NCBI GenBank assembly: GCA_947497945.1
Contig: CANMIP010000010.1
Coordinates: forward strand, 62,001 to 126,000
From: an uncultured Tropicimonas sp.
GTDB lineage: Bacteria; Pseudomonadota; Alphaproteobacteria; Rhodobacterales; Rhodobacteraceae
Length of the DNA stretch: 64,000 bases
Direction: 5' to 3'
The notes below the pieces were generated by a model. The model had not been told where the DNA came from. It ran no database searches and was given only the letters and a program-made list of their open reading frames with translations. Below are positions 54,959-63,675 of this stretch, one piece after another. Position 1 is the first letter of the stretch. Every line of letters starts with the position of its first letter. Both the position numbers and the translations under genes were made by a program.

Positions 54959-56858
54959 GAAAATGAAACAACTGGCGATGACACGCCGCGGAATGCTCGG
55001 CGCAACGGCCACCGGGGCGGTGCTCGCCTCCGCTGGTTTCGGCGGAACGATGATGTCTGCCACCCAGGCGAAGGCCGCGGCTGGAACCGCGAGCCTCGAA
55101 CCGGGCGAGTTGGACGATTATTACGGCTTCTGGTCCTCCGGCCAGACCGGCGAGCTGCGCATCCTCGGCGTGCCGTCCATGCGCGAGCTGATGCGGGTGC
55201 CGGTGTTCAACCGCTGCTCGGCCACCGGCTGGGGCCAGACCAACGAGAGCCTGAAGGTTCTGACCGAGGGCCTGACCGAGGAGACGAAGCAGTTCCTCGC
55301 CTCAAATGGCAAGGTCACCTACGACAATGGCGACCTGCACCACCCGCACATGTCCTTTACCGACGGCACCTATGACGGCCGTTACCTGTTCATGAACGAC
55401 AAGGCCAACACCCGCGTGGCCCGTGTGCGCTGCGACGTGATGAAATGCGACAAGATCCTCGAGATCCCGAATGCGCATGACATCCACGGCTTGCGCCCGC
55501 AGAAATTCCCGCGCACCGGCTATGTCTTCGCCAATGGCGAACACGAGGCACCGCTCGTGAATGATGGCACGATCCTCGACGACCCGTCGCAGTACTTCAA
55601 CATCTACACCGCCATCGACGGTGACACGATGGAGATCGCCTGGCAGGTGATCGTCTCGGGCAACCTCGACAACACCGATTGCGACTACCAGGGCAAATAC
55701 GCCTTCTCGACCTCCTACAACTCGGAAATGGGCATGACCCTGGCCGAGATGACCGAGAACGAGATGGACCACGTGGTTGTCTTCAACCTCAAGGAGATCG
55801 AGGCCGGTGTGGCCGCGGGCGACTACCAGGAGCTGAACGGCGTCAAGGTGATCGACGGGCGCAAGGGCCAGAACAAGAACTACACCCGCTACATCCCGAT
55901 CCCGAACTCGCCGCATGGCATCAACACCGCGCCTGACGGCAAGCATGTCTGCATCAACGGCAAGCTGTCGCCGACGGTTTCGGTGATGGACGTGACCAAG
56001 CTCGACGCCGTCTTCGAGGGGGCCGACCCGCGCTCCTGCATCGTTGCCGAGCCGCAGCTGGGCCTCGGCCCGCTTCACACCGCCTATGATGGCAAGGGCA
56101 ACGCCTTCACCACGCTCTTCCTCGACAGCCAGGCCGTGAAGTGGAACATCGAGAAGGCGATCGAGCAGTATAACGGCGCCGATGTGGACCCGATCATCGA
56201 GAAGATCGACGTGCATTACCAGCCGGGCCACAACTCGACCTCCATGGGCGAGACCAAGGAAGCCGATGGCAAGTGGCTGATCTCGATGAACAAGTTCTCC
56301 AAGGACCGGTTCCTCAACACCGGCCCGCTGAAGCCGGAGAACGAGCAGCTCATCGACATCTCGGGCAGCGGCATGACGCTCGTCCATGACGGCCCGACCT
56401 TCGCCGAGCCGCATGACTCGATCATCGTCCGCCGGGACATCGTCAACCCGCGCAACGAGTGGGACCGCAACGACCCGATGTGGGAAGATGCCCGCAAGCA
56501 GGCCGAGGCCGATGGCGTCGATCTCGACTGGGGCCATGAGGAGCTTATCCGCGATGGCAACAAGGTGCGGGTCTATCTCTCCTCCGTGGCTCCGGAATTC
56601 TCGATGGAGAAGTTCACCGTCAAGCAGGGCGACGAGGTCACGATCTATGTCACCAACATGGACGATATCGACGACCTGACCCACGGCTTCTGCATGGCCA
56701 ATTTCGGCGTCGCGATGGAAGTTGCGCCGCAGGCCACGGCCTCGGTCACCTTCGTCGCCGACCGTCCCGGCGTGCACTGGTTCTACTGCCAGTGGTTCTG
56801 CCACGCGCTCCACATGGAGATGCGCGGCCGGATGTTCGTCGAGCCGAAGGGCGCCTGA
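54951..56858 (+). CDS. nosZ: Nitrous-oxide reductase NosZ (clade I, Tat-exported)
   Basis: This 635-residue enzyme reduces N2O to N2 in the periplasm. The Tat signal contains [20 protein letters not shown]. CuZ histidines lie in [52 protein letters not shown] and AEPHDS. The C-terminal CuA motif is [22 protein letters not shown] 54951 follows GGAGGGAA and overlaps the nosR end; an in-frame ATG 15 bases earlier is less likely. All key ligands look intact. Confidence 0.97.
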   Translation: MSEKMKQLAMTRRGMLGATATGAVLASAGFGGTMMSATQAKAAAGTASLEPGELDDYYGFWSSGQTGELRILGVPSMRELMRVPVFNRCSATGWGQTNESLKVLTEGLTEETKQFLASNGKVTYDNGDLHHPHMSFTDGTYDGRYLFMNDKANTRVARVRCDVMKCDKILEIPNAHDIHGLRPQKFPRTGYVFANGEHEAPLVNDGTILDDPSQYFNIYTAIDGDTMEIAWQVIVSGNLDNTDCDYQGKYAFSTSYNSEMGMTLAEMTENEMDHVVVFNLKEIEAGVAAGDYQELNGVKVIDGRKGQNKNYTRYIPIPNSPHGINTAPDGKHVCINGKLSPTVSVMDVTKLDAVFEGADPRSCIVAEPQLGLGPLHTAYDGKGNAFTTLFLDSQAVKWNIEKAIEQYNGADVDPIIEKIDVHYQPGHNSTSMGETKEADGKWLISMNKFSKDRFLNTGPLKPENEQLIDISGSGMTLVHDGPTFAEPHDSIIVRRDIVNPRNEWDRNDPMWEDARKQAEADGVDLDWGHEELIRDGNKVRVYLSSVAPEFSMEKFTVKQGDEVTIYVTNMDDIDDLTHGFCMANFGVAMEVAPQATASVTFVADRPGVHWFYCQWFCHALHMEMRGRMFVEPKGA

Positions 56859-56861
56859 TCC

Positions 56862-58118
56862 ATGCGATTGCTCTGGGCTGTCCTGCTGCTGATCGCCTCG
56901 CCGCTTGCCGCGGCCGAGTGGGACGTGCCGGTACGGCCCGGGGCGATTGCCGAAACACTGACCTGGGCCGCGGAGGGCGATGTGCTTCGCCTGCGGCCCG
57001 GGACCTATGCCGAATCCGTCGAGCTGACCTTCCCGGTCACGCTCGACGGGCAAGGCCACGCGATCCTCGACGGACAGGGCCGGGGAAGCGTCGTCACCGT
57101 GACCGGCGCGAAGGTCGTGGTGACAGGGATCACGGTCATCGGATCGGGATCCTCCCATGAAGAGGTCGATTCCGGCATCAAGCTGACCAAGAGCGCCACG
57201 CGCGCCCGCGTCATCGGCAATGTGCTGGAGGGCAATCTCTACGGGGTCGACATCCACGGCGCGCGCGACGCCGTGGTTGCCGACAATACCATTATCGGGC
57301 GCACCGACCGGCGGATGAATGCCCGCGGAAATGGCGTCTATGTCTGGAACGCCCCTGGCGCGGTGGTCGAGGATAACGAGATCCGGCTGGGGCGCGACGG
57401 GATCTTCGTCAACTCCTCCAAGAAGAACATCTTCCGAAACAACAGCTTTCGCGACCTGCGCTTTGCCGTGCACTACATGTACGCCAATGACAGCGAGGTT
57501 TCCGGAAACATCTCCATCGGCAACGATCTCGGTTATGCGGTGATGTTCTCCAAGCGGGTGCGTGTGAAGGACAATGTCTCTATCGACGACCGCGAGCATG
57601 GCGTGATGATGAATTACGCCAATAACAGCGAGATCACCGGCAACTACGTGCGCGGGACGGAGCAGAAATGCGCCTTCCTCTACAATTCGAACAAGAACAC
57701 CTTCGCCGGCAATCATTTCGAAGGCTGCGGGATCGGTATCCATTTCACCGCCGGATCGGACGGAAACCGGATCCTGGAGAATGCCTTCATCGGCAACCGG
57801 ACCCAGGTGAAATATGTCTCCAGCCGCTGGGTGGAATGGTCCGAGGATGGCAAGGGCAATTACTGGTCCGATTTCGCCGCCTATGACCTCAATGGCGACG
57901 GGATCGCGGATGCGCCCTATCGCCCGAATGACAGCATGGATCACGTGCTCTGGACACAGCCGGCGGCGAAACTGCTGCTCGGCTCGCCCGCCGTGCAGCT
58001 CGTGCGCTGGTCGCAATCGGCCTTTCCGGCGCTTCTGCCGGGCGGCGTGATCGACAGCAATCCACTGATGCAACCGATAGAGATCGACCTCACCGGACGG
58101 GAGGGACTGAATGACTGA
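56862..58118 (+). CDS. nosD: NosD, periplasmic copper-centre maturation protein
   Basis: This 418-residue protein has a signal peptide (LLLIASPLAAA) and a right-handed beta-helix of repeated turns (CASH/PbH1 repeats: NVLEGNLYGVDIHGARDAVV, NSFRDLRFAVHYMYANDSEV, NYVRGTEQKCAFLYNSNKNT). It works with the NosFY ABC exporter and NosL to build the CuZ site. It starts three bases after nosZ and overlaps nosF. Confidence 0.95.
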   Translation: MRLLWAVLLLIASPLAAAEWDVPVRPGAIAETLTWAAEGDVLRLRPGTYAESVELTFPVTLDGQGHAILDGQGRGSVVTVTGAKVVVTGITVIGSGSSHEEVDSGIKLTKSATRARVIGNVLEGNLYGVDIHGARDAVVADNTIIGRTDRRMNARGNGVYVWNAPGAVVEDNEIRLGRDGIFVNSSKKNIFRNNSFRDLRFAVHYMYANDSEVSGNISIGNDLGYAVMFSKRVRVKDNVSIDDREHGVMMNYANNSEITGNYVRGTEQKCAFLYNSNKNTFAGNHFEGCGIGIHFTAGSDGNRILENAFIGNRTQVKYVSSRWVEWSEDGKGNYWSDFAAYDLNGDGIADAPYRPNDSMDHVLWTQPAAKLLLGSPAVQLVRWSQSAFPALLPGGVIDSNPLMQPIEIDLTGREGLND

Positions 58119-59007
58119 TATCCTTTCAATCGACAGCGCCGTGAAACGCCGTGGCAAGCTTCTGGCGCTTGATGCCGTGAGCCTGTCGCTGGCCCCCGGC
58201 GAGCGGGTGGCGCTGCTCGGCCATAACGGCGCCGGGAAATCCACGCTGATGAAGCTTGTCCTTGGCCTGACGCGGCTGGATGGCGGCGCGATCCGCATCG
58301 CAGGCGCCAGGCCGGGCAGCAATGCCGCGCGCCTTGCCACCGCTTTCCTCCCCGAGGCCGTGAGCTTCCACAAATCCCTCACCGGGCGCGACCAGCTTGC
58401 GCTCTTCGCCCGTCTCGCGGGCGTGGGCACGGCGCCGGTCCCCGGCCTGCTGGAACGGGTCGGGCTGGCGGAAGCGGCGGATCGCCGGATCGGCACCTAT
58501 TCCAAGGGGATGCGGCAGCGGCTCGGCCTCGCGCAGGTGCTGCTGGGCAAACCGGCCGTCGCGCTGCTCGACGAGCCGACCAGCGGGCTCGACCCGATCT
58601 CCCGACAGGAGCTCTATGCCATTATCGACGAGCTGGCCGCGCAAGGCACAGCCGTCCTCGTTGCCTCGCACGCGCTGACCGAGGTCGAAGCCCGCACGGA
58701 TCGCATCGCGATCCTGCGCAAGGGCCGGCTGGTGGCGAATGACACGCTGGCGAGCCTCTCGCTCCGCGCCGGCCTGCCGACGAAGCTGCGCATCCGCGCG
58801 CGCAACGGCGAGGCCGACCGGATCGCCGCTGATAGCGGCGGCACGCGTGTCAATGGCGCTTCTGTCGAGCTGTTCTGCGCCCCGGAGGCCAAGATGGACC
58901 AGCTCCGCCGCTTCGCCTCCATGTCCGACGCGGTGGAGGATATCGAAATGACCCCGCCGCGGCTCGAAGACCTTTACCGACATTATGCACAGGAGGGCGC
59001 CCAATGA
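58111..59007 (+). CDS. nosF: NosF, ABC-type ATPase for CuZ assembly
   Basis: This 298-residue ATPase has Walker A LGHNGAGKSTLMKL, signature YSKGMRQRLGLAQVL and Walker B VALLDEPTSGLDP, followed by a C-terminal regulatory region. It energises NosY. It overlaps nosD by eight bases and nosY by four. Confidence 0.95.
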   Translation: MTDILSIDSAVKRRGKLLALDAVSLSLAPGERVALLGHNGAGKSTLMKLVLGLTRLDGGAIRIAGARPGSNAARLATAFLPEAVSFHKSLTGRDQLALFARLAGVGTAPVPGLLERVGLAEAADRRIGTYSKGMRQRLGLAQVLLGKPAVALLDEPTSGLDPISRQELYAIIDELAAQGTAVLVASHALTEVEARTDRIAILRKGRLVANDTLASLSLRAGLPTKLRIRARNGEADRIAADSGGTRVNGASVELFCAPEAKMDQLRRFASMSDAVEDIEMTPPRLEDLYRHYAQEGAQ

Positions 59008-59828
59008 TCGGCCGCATCCTCGCCGTCGCCCGTTGCGAATTGCTGATCGTACGCCGCAATCGCTGGCTGTTCCTGGCGACGCTCATCATGCTGCTCTTCG
59101 CGCTGGCGCTGACCTTCGCCGGCTCCGCCCCGACGGGCACGCTGGGTGTCGACCGCCTGACCGTGGCCGTGGCGTCCATGACCACGCTCTCGGTCTATCT
59201 CGCGCCACTCCTGGCCTTGATGATGAGCTTCGATTCCATCGCCGGCGAGGCCGATCGCGGTTCGCTCGCCTTGCTGCTCTCCTACCCGGCCGGACGCGGC
59301 GAGATCCTTGGTGGCAAATACCTCGCGCATCTGGCGGCACTTTCCTTCGCGATGATTGTCGGTTTCGGCACTGCCGGCGCAATCGCGGGCGTCACCGGCG
59401 GCGCGGGGGCGGACAGCGTGTTGGCGCTGCTGCGCCTGATCGGCACCTCGATCCTGCTCGGCGCGGTCTTCCTCGCCTTCGGTTACATGCTCTCGGCCCT
59501 GGCTGGCAGCCCGGCGGCCGCCGCCGGCTCCTCCGCGGCGCTCTGGCTCGTCTTTGTCGTGCTCTACGATCTCGGCTTGCTTGGCGCGGTGGTGGTCGAT
59601 GCGGGCGGGTATTTCACACAGAAGATCTTCCCCTGGGTGCTGGCGGCCAACCCCGCTGACGCCTTCCGGCTCTGGAACGTCGCCGCCTCGCCCGATCTGG
59701 CGCTGGCAACGGGCATGGCGGGCGTGTCCGGAAGCCTGCCGGCCTGGGCGGCGCCTGCCTCGCTCGGCTTCTGGCTGGTGGCGGGTTTCGCGCTCGCGCG
59801 CATGGCGTTCCGGAGGCTTGAGCCATGA
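59004..59828 (+). CDS. nosY: NosY, ABC-type permease for CuZ assembly
   Basis: This 274-residue inner-membrane protein of the ABC-2 type has six helices, with LMMSFDSIAGEADRGSLALL (typical of NosY) and LLGAVVVDAGGYFTQKIFPW between helices. It forms the membrane part of NosDFY. It overlaps nosF and nosL by ATGA. Confidence 0.94.
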   Translation: MIGRILAVARCELLIVRRNRWLFLATLIMLLFALALTFAGSAPTGTLGVDRLTVAVASMTTLSVYLAPLLALMMSFDSIAGEADRGSLALLLSYPAGRGEILGGKYLAHLAALSFAMIVGFGTAGAIAGVTGGAGADSVLALLRLIGTSILLGAVFLAFGYMLSALAGSPAAAAGSSAALWLVFVVLYDLGLLGAVVVDAGGYFTQKIFPWVLAANPADAFRLWNVAASPDLALATGMAGVSGSLPAWAAPASLGFWLVAGFALARMAFRRLEP

Positions 59829-60340
59829 GACGCTTGCTCCTGCCCTGCCTGCTCCTGCTCGCCGCCTGCAAGGAGGACGTCGCCGCGATTCCCGATCCAA
59901 CGCCGATGACCGATACCGCGCTGAGCTATTTCTGCCAGATGAACGTGTCGGAACATGGTGGCCCGAAAGGGCAGATCCACCTCGAGGGATATCCGGGGCC
60001 GATCTTCTTTGCGCAGGTGCGCGATCTCGTCGCCTATCTCAAGAGCCCGGAGCGGGATGCCGACATCCTCGCCGTCTATGTCAGCGACATGGGGGCCGCG
60101 CCTTCCTGGGCCGATCCGGGGGCCGAGAACTGGATCGCCGCCGAGACCGCCCATTTCGTCGTCGACGCGGGCGTTGCCGGGGGCATGGGCGCGCCCGAGA
60201 TCGTTCCTTTCGCGACGCCGGACGCCGCGCAGGGGTTCATCGACCAATATGGCGGCGTTGCGATGCCGCTCGACACGATCCCGGACGCGGCGGCCATCGG
60301 CGCTGTCGATCTGGACCGGGAGCTGGAGCAACCGATATGA
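59825..60340 (+). CDS. nosL: NosL, copper chaperone lipoprotein
   Basis: This 171-residue lipoprotein has lipobox LLAAC, with Cys15 acylated. The Cu(I)-binding CxM appears as YFCQMNVSEHGGPKGQIHL, followed by the NosL barrel (FAQVRDLVAYLKSPERD). It delivers copper to NosZ with NosDFY. It overlaps nosY and nosX. Confidence 0.94.
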   Translation: MRRLLLPCLLLLAACKEDVAAIPDPTPMTDTALSYFCQMNVSEHGGPKGQIHLEGYPGPIFFAQVRDLVAYLKSPERDADILAVYVSDMGAAPSWADPGAENWIAAETAHFVVDAGVAGGMGAPEIVPFATPDAAQGFIDQYGGVAMPLDTIPDAAAIGAVDLDRELEQPI

Positions 60341-61266
60341 GCAATCCCCTGACGCGCCGGCGTTTCCTGGCAATCACGGCCTCGGCCGCCGCCGCCCCGG
60401 CGCTTGCCGGGCCGGATGCAGCACATTGGCGGGGACAGGCGCTCGGCGCGGGGGCACGCATGCGGCTCGAAGGGATCGATCCCGAGCGCGCCGCGCCCGT
60501 CTTTGCCGCCGTCGCCGCGGAACTGCGCCGGCTGGAGGCGATCTTCAGTATCCATGACGACAGATCCGCCCTAGCGCGCCTGAACCGCGCGGGGATGCTG
60601 GCTCATCCGCCGGCCGAGCTGCTTGAGGTCCTTAGCCTCTCCGACCGGCTTCATGCCGTCACCCGCGGTGCCTTCGACCCGACGATCCAGCCGCTCTGGC
60701 GCCTGTGGGCCGAGACGGCGGCGCGGGGTGAGGCGCCGGATGCGTCGGCGCTGGCGCAGGCGCGGGCGCAAACCGGCTGGCAGGCGGTGCGATACGATGC
60801 GGGGCAGGTGCGTTTCGCCCGCCCGGCGATGGGTTTGACGCTGAACGGTGTCGCGCAAGGCTATGTCACGGACCGGATCGCGGCGCTGCTGCGCGGCCGT
60901 GGCCTGCGGGACGTGCTGATCGACATGGGAGAGATTGCCGCCAGCGGGACCCGATCGGACGGTTCTGCCTGGGTTGCCGGCATTTCCCGGCCCGATGGCC
61001 AGGTCGTTCGCCGGGTGGAGCTGAAGGACCGTGCGCTTGCCACCTCCGCGCCATTCGGAACGCTTCTCGACGCGAAGGGGACGGTTGGACATATCCTCGA
61101 TCCCGAAACCGGAGCGCCGGCAGTCCGGCATGGTCTTGTCTCGGTCAGCGCCAGCAAAGCCGCCATTGCCGATGGCCTCTCGACGGCGTGCTGTCTGTTG
61201 TCGCCCGAGGACGCGGCGGCGGCCGTCGCCGCGATGCCGACAGCTCGGCTGGAAGCGCTGGGCTGA
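60337..61266 (+). CDS. nosX: NosX, ApbE-type FAD:protein FMN transferase
   Basis: This 309-residue protein has a Tat signal (TRRRFLAITASAAAAPALAG) and the ApbE fold: FSIHDDRSALARLNR, GAFDPTIQPLW, LNGVAQGYVTDRI, LIDMGEIAASG and HILDPETGAPA. It attaches FMN covalently to NosR. It is the last gene of the nos operon and overlaps nosL by ATGA. Confidence 0.95.
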   Translation: MSNPLTRRRFLAITASAAAAPALAGPDAAHWRGQALGAGARMRLEGIDPERAAPVFAAVAAELRRLEAIFSIHDDRSALARLNRAGMLAHPPAELLEVLSLSDRLHAVTRGAFDPTIQPLWRLWAETAARGEAPDASALAQARAQTGWQAVRYDAGQVRFARPAMGLTLNGVAQGYVTDRIAALLRGRGLRDVLIDMGEIAASGTRSDGSAWVAGISRPDGQVVRRVELKDRALATSAPFGTLLDAKGTVGHILDPETGAPAVRHGLVSVSASKAAIADGLSTACCLLSPEDAAAAVAAMPTARLEALG

Positions 61267-61280
61267 CCCCGATGCCGGGG
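61267..61280. terminator. Short GC hairpin between convergent genes
   Basis: CCCCG-ATGC-CGGGG starts right after the nosX stop, between convergent genes. The stem is only five pairs with no U-run, so a terminator role is tentative. Confidence 0.25.
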
Positions 61281-61288
61281 GGGGACGA

Positions 61289-61543
61289 CTAGTCTCTCTC
61301 TTCGGAGCGCGTCCCGTCGGCCTCGTCCATCAATCCGCGCACCCATCGGGCGGCCCACCAGGTCGCGGGGACGCCCAGCGGCAGGCTGAGCCAGATCGCC
61401 ATCAACGGAGACATCGCCGGAAGGCCGATGGCCTGTCCCATCAGGCTCAGCAGGAAGAGGTTGATCGCCACCGCCGCCGCCGTGAAGGGATAGAGCAGGA
61501 GCGCGAGCTTCCGGATCGGCCAGGTTTCCCCCGAGCCGGTCAT
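61289..61543 (-). CDS. Small two-helix membrane protein between nosX and nnrS
   Basis: This 84-residue protein has two membrane helices (LALLLYPFTAAAVAINLFLL and SPLMAIWLSLPLGVPATWWA) joined by a short loop, and an acidic end (GLMDEADGTRSEERD). ATG 61543 was chosen; the longer open frame upstream covers the NNR box and is unlikely. It is convergent with nosX and divergent from nnrS, so an NNR box at 61658 may serve both. Function is unknown. Confidence 0.7.
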   Translation of the reverse strand: MTGSGETWPIRKLALLLYPFTAAAVAINLFLLSLMGQAIGLPAMSPLMAIWLSLPLGVPATWWAARWVRGLMDEADGTRSEERD

Positions 61544-61657
61544 GCGGGGCCTTGCCCGCGCGCGGTCTTGTGAATGCCGTGTCTCTGGGACATGCGTCTC
61601 TCTTTGCCGGTAAACAGGATCGATGCCGGATCGTGGCGCCGAATTCGCCCGGATTCC

Positions 61658-61671
61658 TTGACTTTCGTTAA
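61658..61671. promoter_or_regulatory. NNR-type box upstream of nnrS
   Basis: TTGACTTTCGTTAA, read on the other strand TTAACGAAAGTCAA, matches TTAAC-N4-GTCAA at all 10 fixed bases. The identical 14 bases occur before norC. It lies 97 bases before the nnrS start and 115 bases before the divergent small gene. Confidence 0.75.
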
Positions 61672-61767
61672 GGCCGTGGCGGTGTTGCCGCCCTATTGCG
61701 GATATCGTGATCGGGATCGCACAGGATCCGCACCGTGGCCCCACGAACGACATGAAGGAACCGACCA

Positions 61768-62967
61768 GTGACTGCGCGTCTGAGCATCTTCTTCTCGGAA
61801 GGTTTCCGGGTCTTCTTTCTTGCGGCCGGCCTGTTCGCGCTGTTCTCCGGGGGGATCTGGGAGGCCTGGCTTGGCGCGCAATATCTGGGCGTGTCGTTGG
61901 GCGAGATGCCCTTTGCGGTGACCCCGCATCAGTGGCACGCCCATGAGATGATCTTCGGCTATGCCGGGACGGCGCTTGGCGGCTTCCTGCTGACGGCGGT
62001 GCCAAGCTGGACCGGGACCCCGGCCGCGCGCCAGGTCTTCGTCGCGCTGACCGCCGGCATCTGGCTCCTGGGGCGGGTGGCGCTGTGGTATTCCGGCGTC
62101 CTGCCCGCAGGGCTGGTCGCCTGTCTCGACCTCGCGTTCCTGCCGCTCCTGATCGCGAAGATCGCGGCCCAGCTGGCGAAACGGCCGAAACCCCAGAACG
62201 TGATGTTCGTGCTCTTCCTGTCCATTGTCTGGACCGGCAACCTGATGGTGCACCTGGAGTGGATGGGCGTGACGGAGGACACGCTCGACACCGGTATGCG
62301 GGTCGGGCTGCTGGGGCTCTGCTCGATGATCGGCGTGCTGGGCGGACGCGTCACGCCGGCCTTTACCCGCAACGCCATGAAACGCGCGGAGCTGCCCGAG
62401 GAGAGCTGGCCGCATCCGACCGAGACGCTCGGAAAGGTCGCGATGCTGCTGTCGATCATGCTGCCGCTGGCGCTGCCGCTCGGGCTTCCGGGGCGCATGG
62501 TCGGCGCGCTCGCCATCCTGTCCGGACTGGTGCAACTGGCCCGGCTGTCGCGCTGGCGCGGGCGCTGGGTGCTGGACCAACCCATCCTGCTGGCGCTGCA
62601 TCTCGGCATGGCGATGCTGGGTGTCGGTCTGGTCCTCTGGGGGCTGGCCGGGATCGGGCTGGGCAGCGAGGTCGCCGCGGTTCACCTGCTGGGGATCGGC
62701 GCGGTGGGCGGCATGACGCTGGCTGTCATGAGCCGGGCGATCCTTGGTCATACCGGGCGGGCGCTGATCGCGCCTGGCCCCGTCGCCGTGGCCTACCTGC
62801 TGTTGGCGGCCGGCGCGGTGCTGCGCTGGGTCGGGTCCGAGATGTCGGGGGATCTGTATTTCCCGCTCGTGCTGGCCTCGGGCGGCTGCTGGACCATCGC
62901 CTTCCTGCTCTACACGATTTCCGTTCTTCCCATCGTCACCGCGCCGCGCCTGCCCCGGCAGGGCTGA
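61768..62967 (+). CDS. nnrS: NnrS, haem/copper membrane protein of NO metabolism
   Basis: This 399-residue protein has about 12 membrane helices and the family motifs QWHAHEMIFGYAGTALGGFL and VHLLGIGAVGGMTLAVMSRA with conserved His. NnrS helps cells tolerate nitric oxide and is usually co-regulated with denitrification genes. The GTG start at 61768 has AAGGAA eight bases before it. Confidence 0.93.
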   Translation: MTARLSIFFSEGFRVFFLAAGLFALFSGGIWEAWLGAQYLGVSLGEMPFAVTPHQWHAHEMIFGYAGTALGGFLLTAVPSWTGTPAARQVFVALTAGIWLLGRVALWYSGVLPAGLVACLDLAFLPLLIAKIAAQLAKRPKPQNVMFVLFLSIVWTGNLMVHLEWMGVTEDTLDTGMRVGLLGLCSMIGVLGGRVTPAFTRNAMKRAELPEESWPHPTETLGKVAMLLSIMLPLALPLGLPGRMVGALAILSGLVQLARLSRWRGRWVLDQPILLALHLGMAMLGVGLVLWGLAGIGLGSEVAAVHLLGIGAVGGMTLAVMSRAILGHTGRALIAPGPVAVAYLLLAAGAVLRWVGSEMSGDLYFPLVLASGGCWTIAFLLYTISVLPIVTAPRLPRQG

Positions 62968-63077
62968 CCGATTCCCCTACGGCAACCGGATATTGAAACC
63001 TGCCCGATCCTGCGGGCCGGGACGGGAATAAATCTTGAGAACCGGCGTTCCCCGCGCTGAGAAAATCACCGCGATAA

Positions 63078-63091
63078 TTGACGTAAGTCAT
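63078..63091. promoter_or_regulatory. Second Crp/Fnr-like half-matching box upstream of norC
   Basis: TTGACGTAAGTCAT has the TTGAC-N4-GTCA(A) layout (9 of 10 against TTGAC-N4-GTCAA). It lies 49 bp upstream of the perfect NNR box. It could bind NNR or an FNR-type protein. Confidence 0.45.
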
Positions 63092-63126
63092 TGAATTTAG
63101 GTGATATAAGGCACTTCTTTGCCGGC

Positions 63127-63140
63127 TTGACTTTCGTTAA
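63127..63140. promoter_or_regulatory. NNR-type box upstream of norC
   Basis: TTGACTTTCGTTAA is identical to the box before nnrS and fully matches TTAAC-N4-GTCAA on the opposite strand. Its centre is about 70 bases before the norC ATG, the same spacing as the nosC box. It should give NO-responsive expression of norCB. Confidence 0.78.
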
Positions 63141-63203
63141 GGCAAGTCCGCCGCGGCCCCGTCATCCTCAGCGCATCTTCAACGCTTCGCAAGGGAGCGC
63201 GCA

Positions 63204-63656
63204 ATGCGCGATGTCATGACCAAGAGCATGGCCCGCAACATCTTCTATGGCGGGTCATTGTTCTTCATCCTCATCTTCGTGGGCCTCTCGGTCCACTCAC
63301 ATCTCTATATCGTCAACCACTCCACCAACGTGAATACGCTCGACGACAGCGTGGCGCGCGGCAAGCGGATCTGGGAAGATCATGCCTGCATCAATTGCCA
63401 CACGATCCTCGGCGAAGGGGCCTACTTCGCCCCCGAGGTTGGCAACGTGATGACCCGGTGGGGCGTGCTGGACGACAAGGAGGCCGCGTTCGAGGCCCTT
63501 AAGGGCTGGATGGACGCCATGCCCACCGGCATCGAGGGCCGCCGCCAGATGCCGAATTTCGGTCTCACCGACGACGAGTACCGCGACCTCACCAATTTCC
63601 TGATCTGGACCGACAATATCGACGCCCAGGACTGGCCGCCGAACGACGCCGGTTGA
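63204..63656 (+). CDS. norC: Nitric oxide reductase cytochrome c subunit NorC
   Basis: This 150-residue protein has one N-terminal membrane anchor (residues 13-31) and a periplasmic c-type haem domain: CINCH (Cys62, Cys65, His66), with MPNFGLTDDEYRDLTNFLIW providing the axial Met. It passes electrons to NorB for reduction of NO to N2O. AAGGGAG precedes the ATG. Confidence 0.96.
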   Translation: MRDVMTKSMARNIFYGGSLFFILIFVGLSVHSHLYIVNHSTNVNTLDDSVARGKRIWEDHACINCHTILGEGAYFAPEVGNVMTRWGVLDDKEAAFEALKGWMDAMPTGIEGRRQMPNFGLTDDEYRDLTNFLIWTDNIDAQDWPPNDAG

Positions 63657-63675
63657 GGGACGAGAGGACAGAGAT

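Noticed and set aside
55302-58496. A 1064-codon open frame on the minus strand opposite nosZ and nosD
   Set aside because: It is a GC-driven shadow: it lies exactly antisense to two well-identified genes and its product is repetitive V/I/D/R-rich sequence with no family features.
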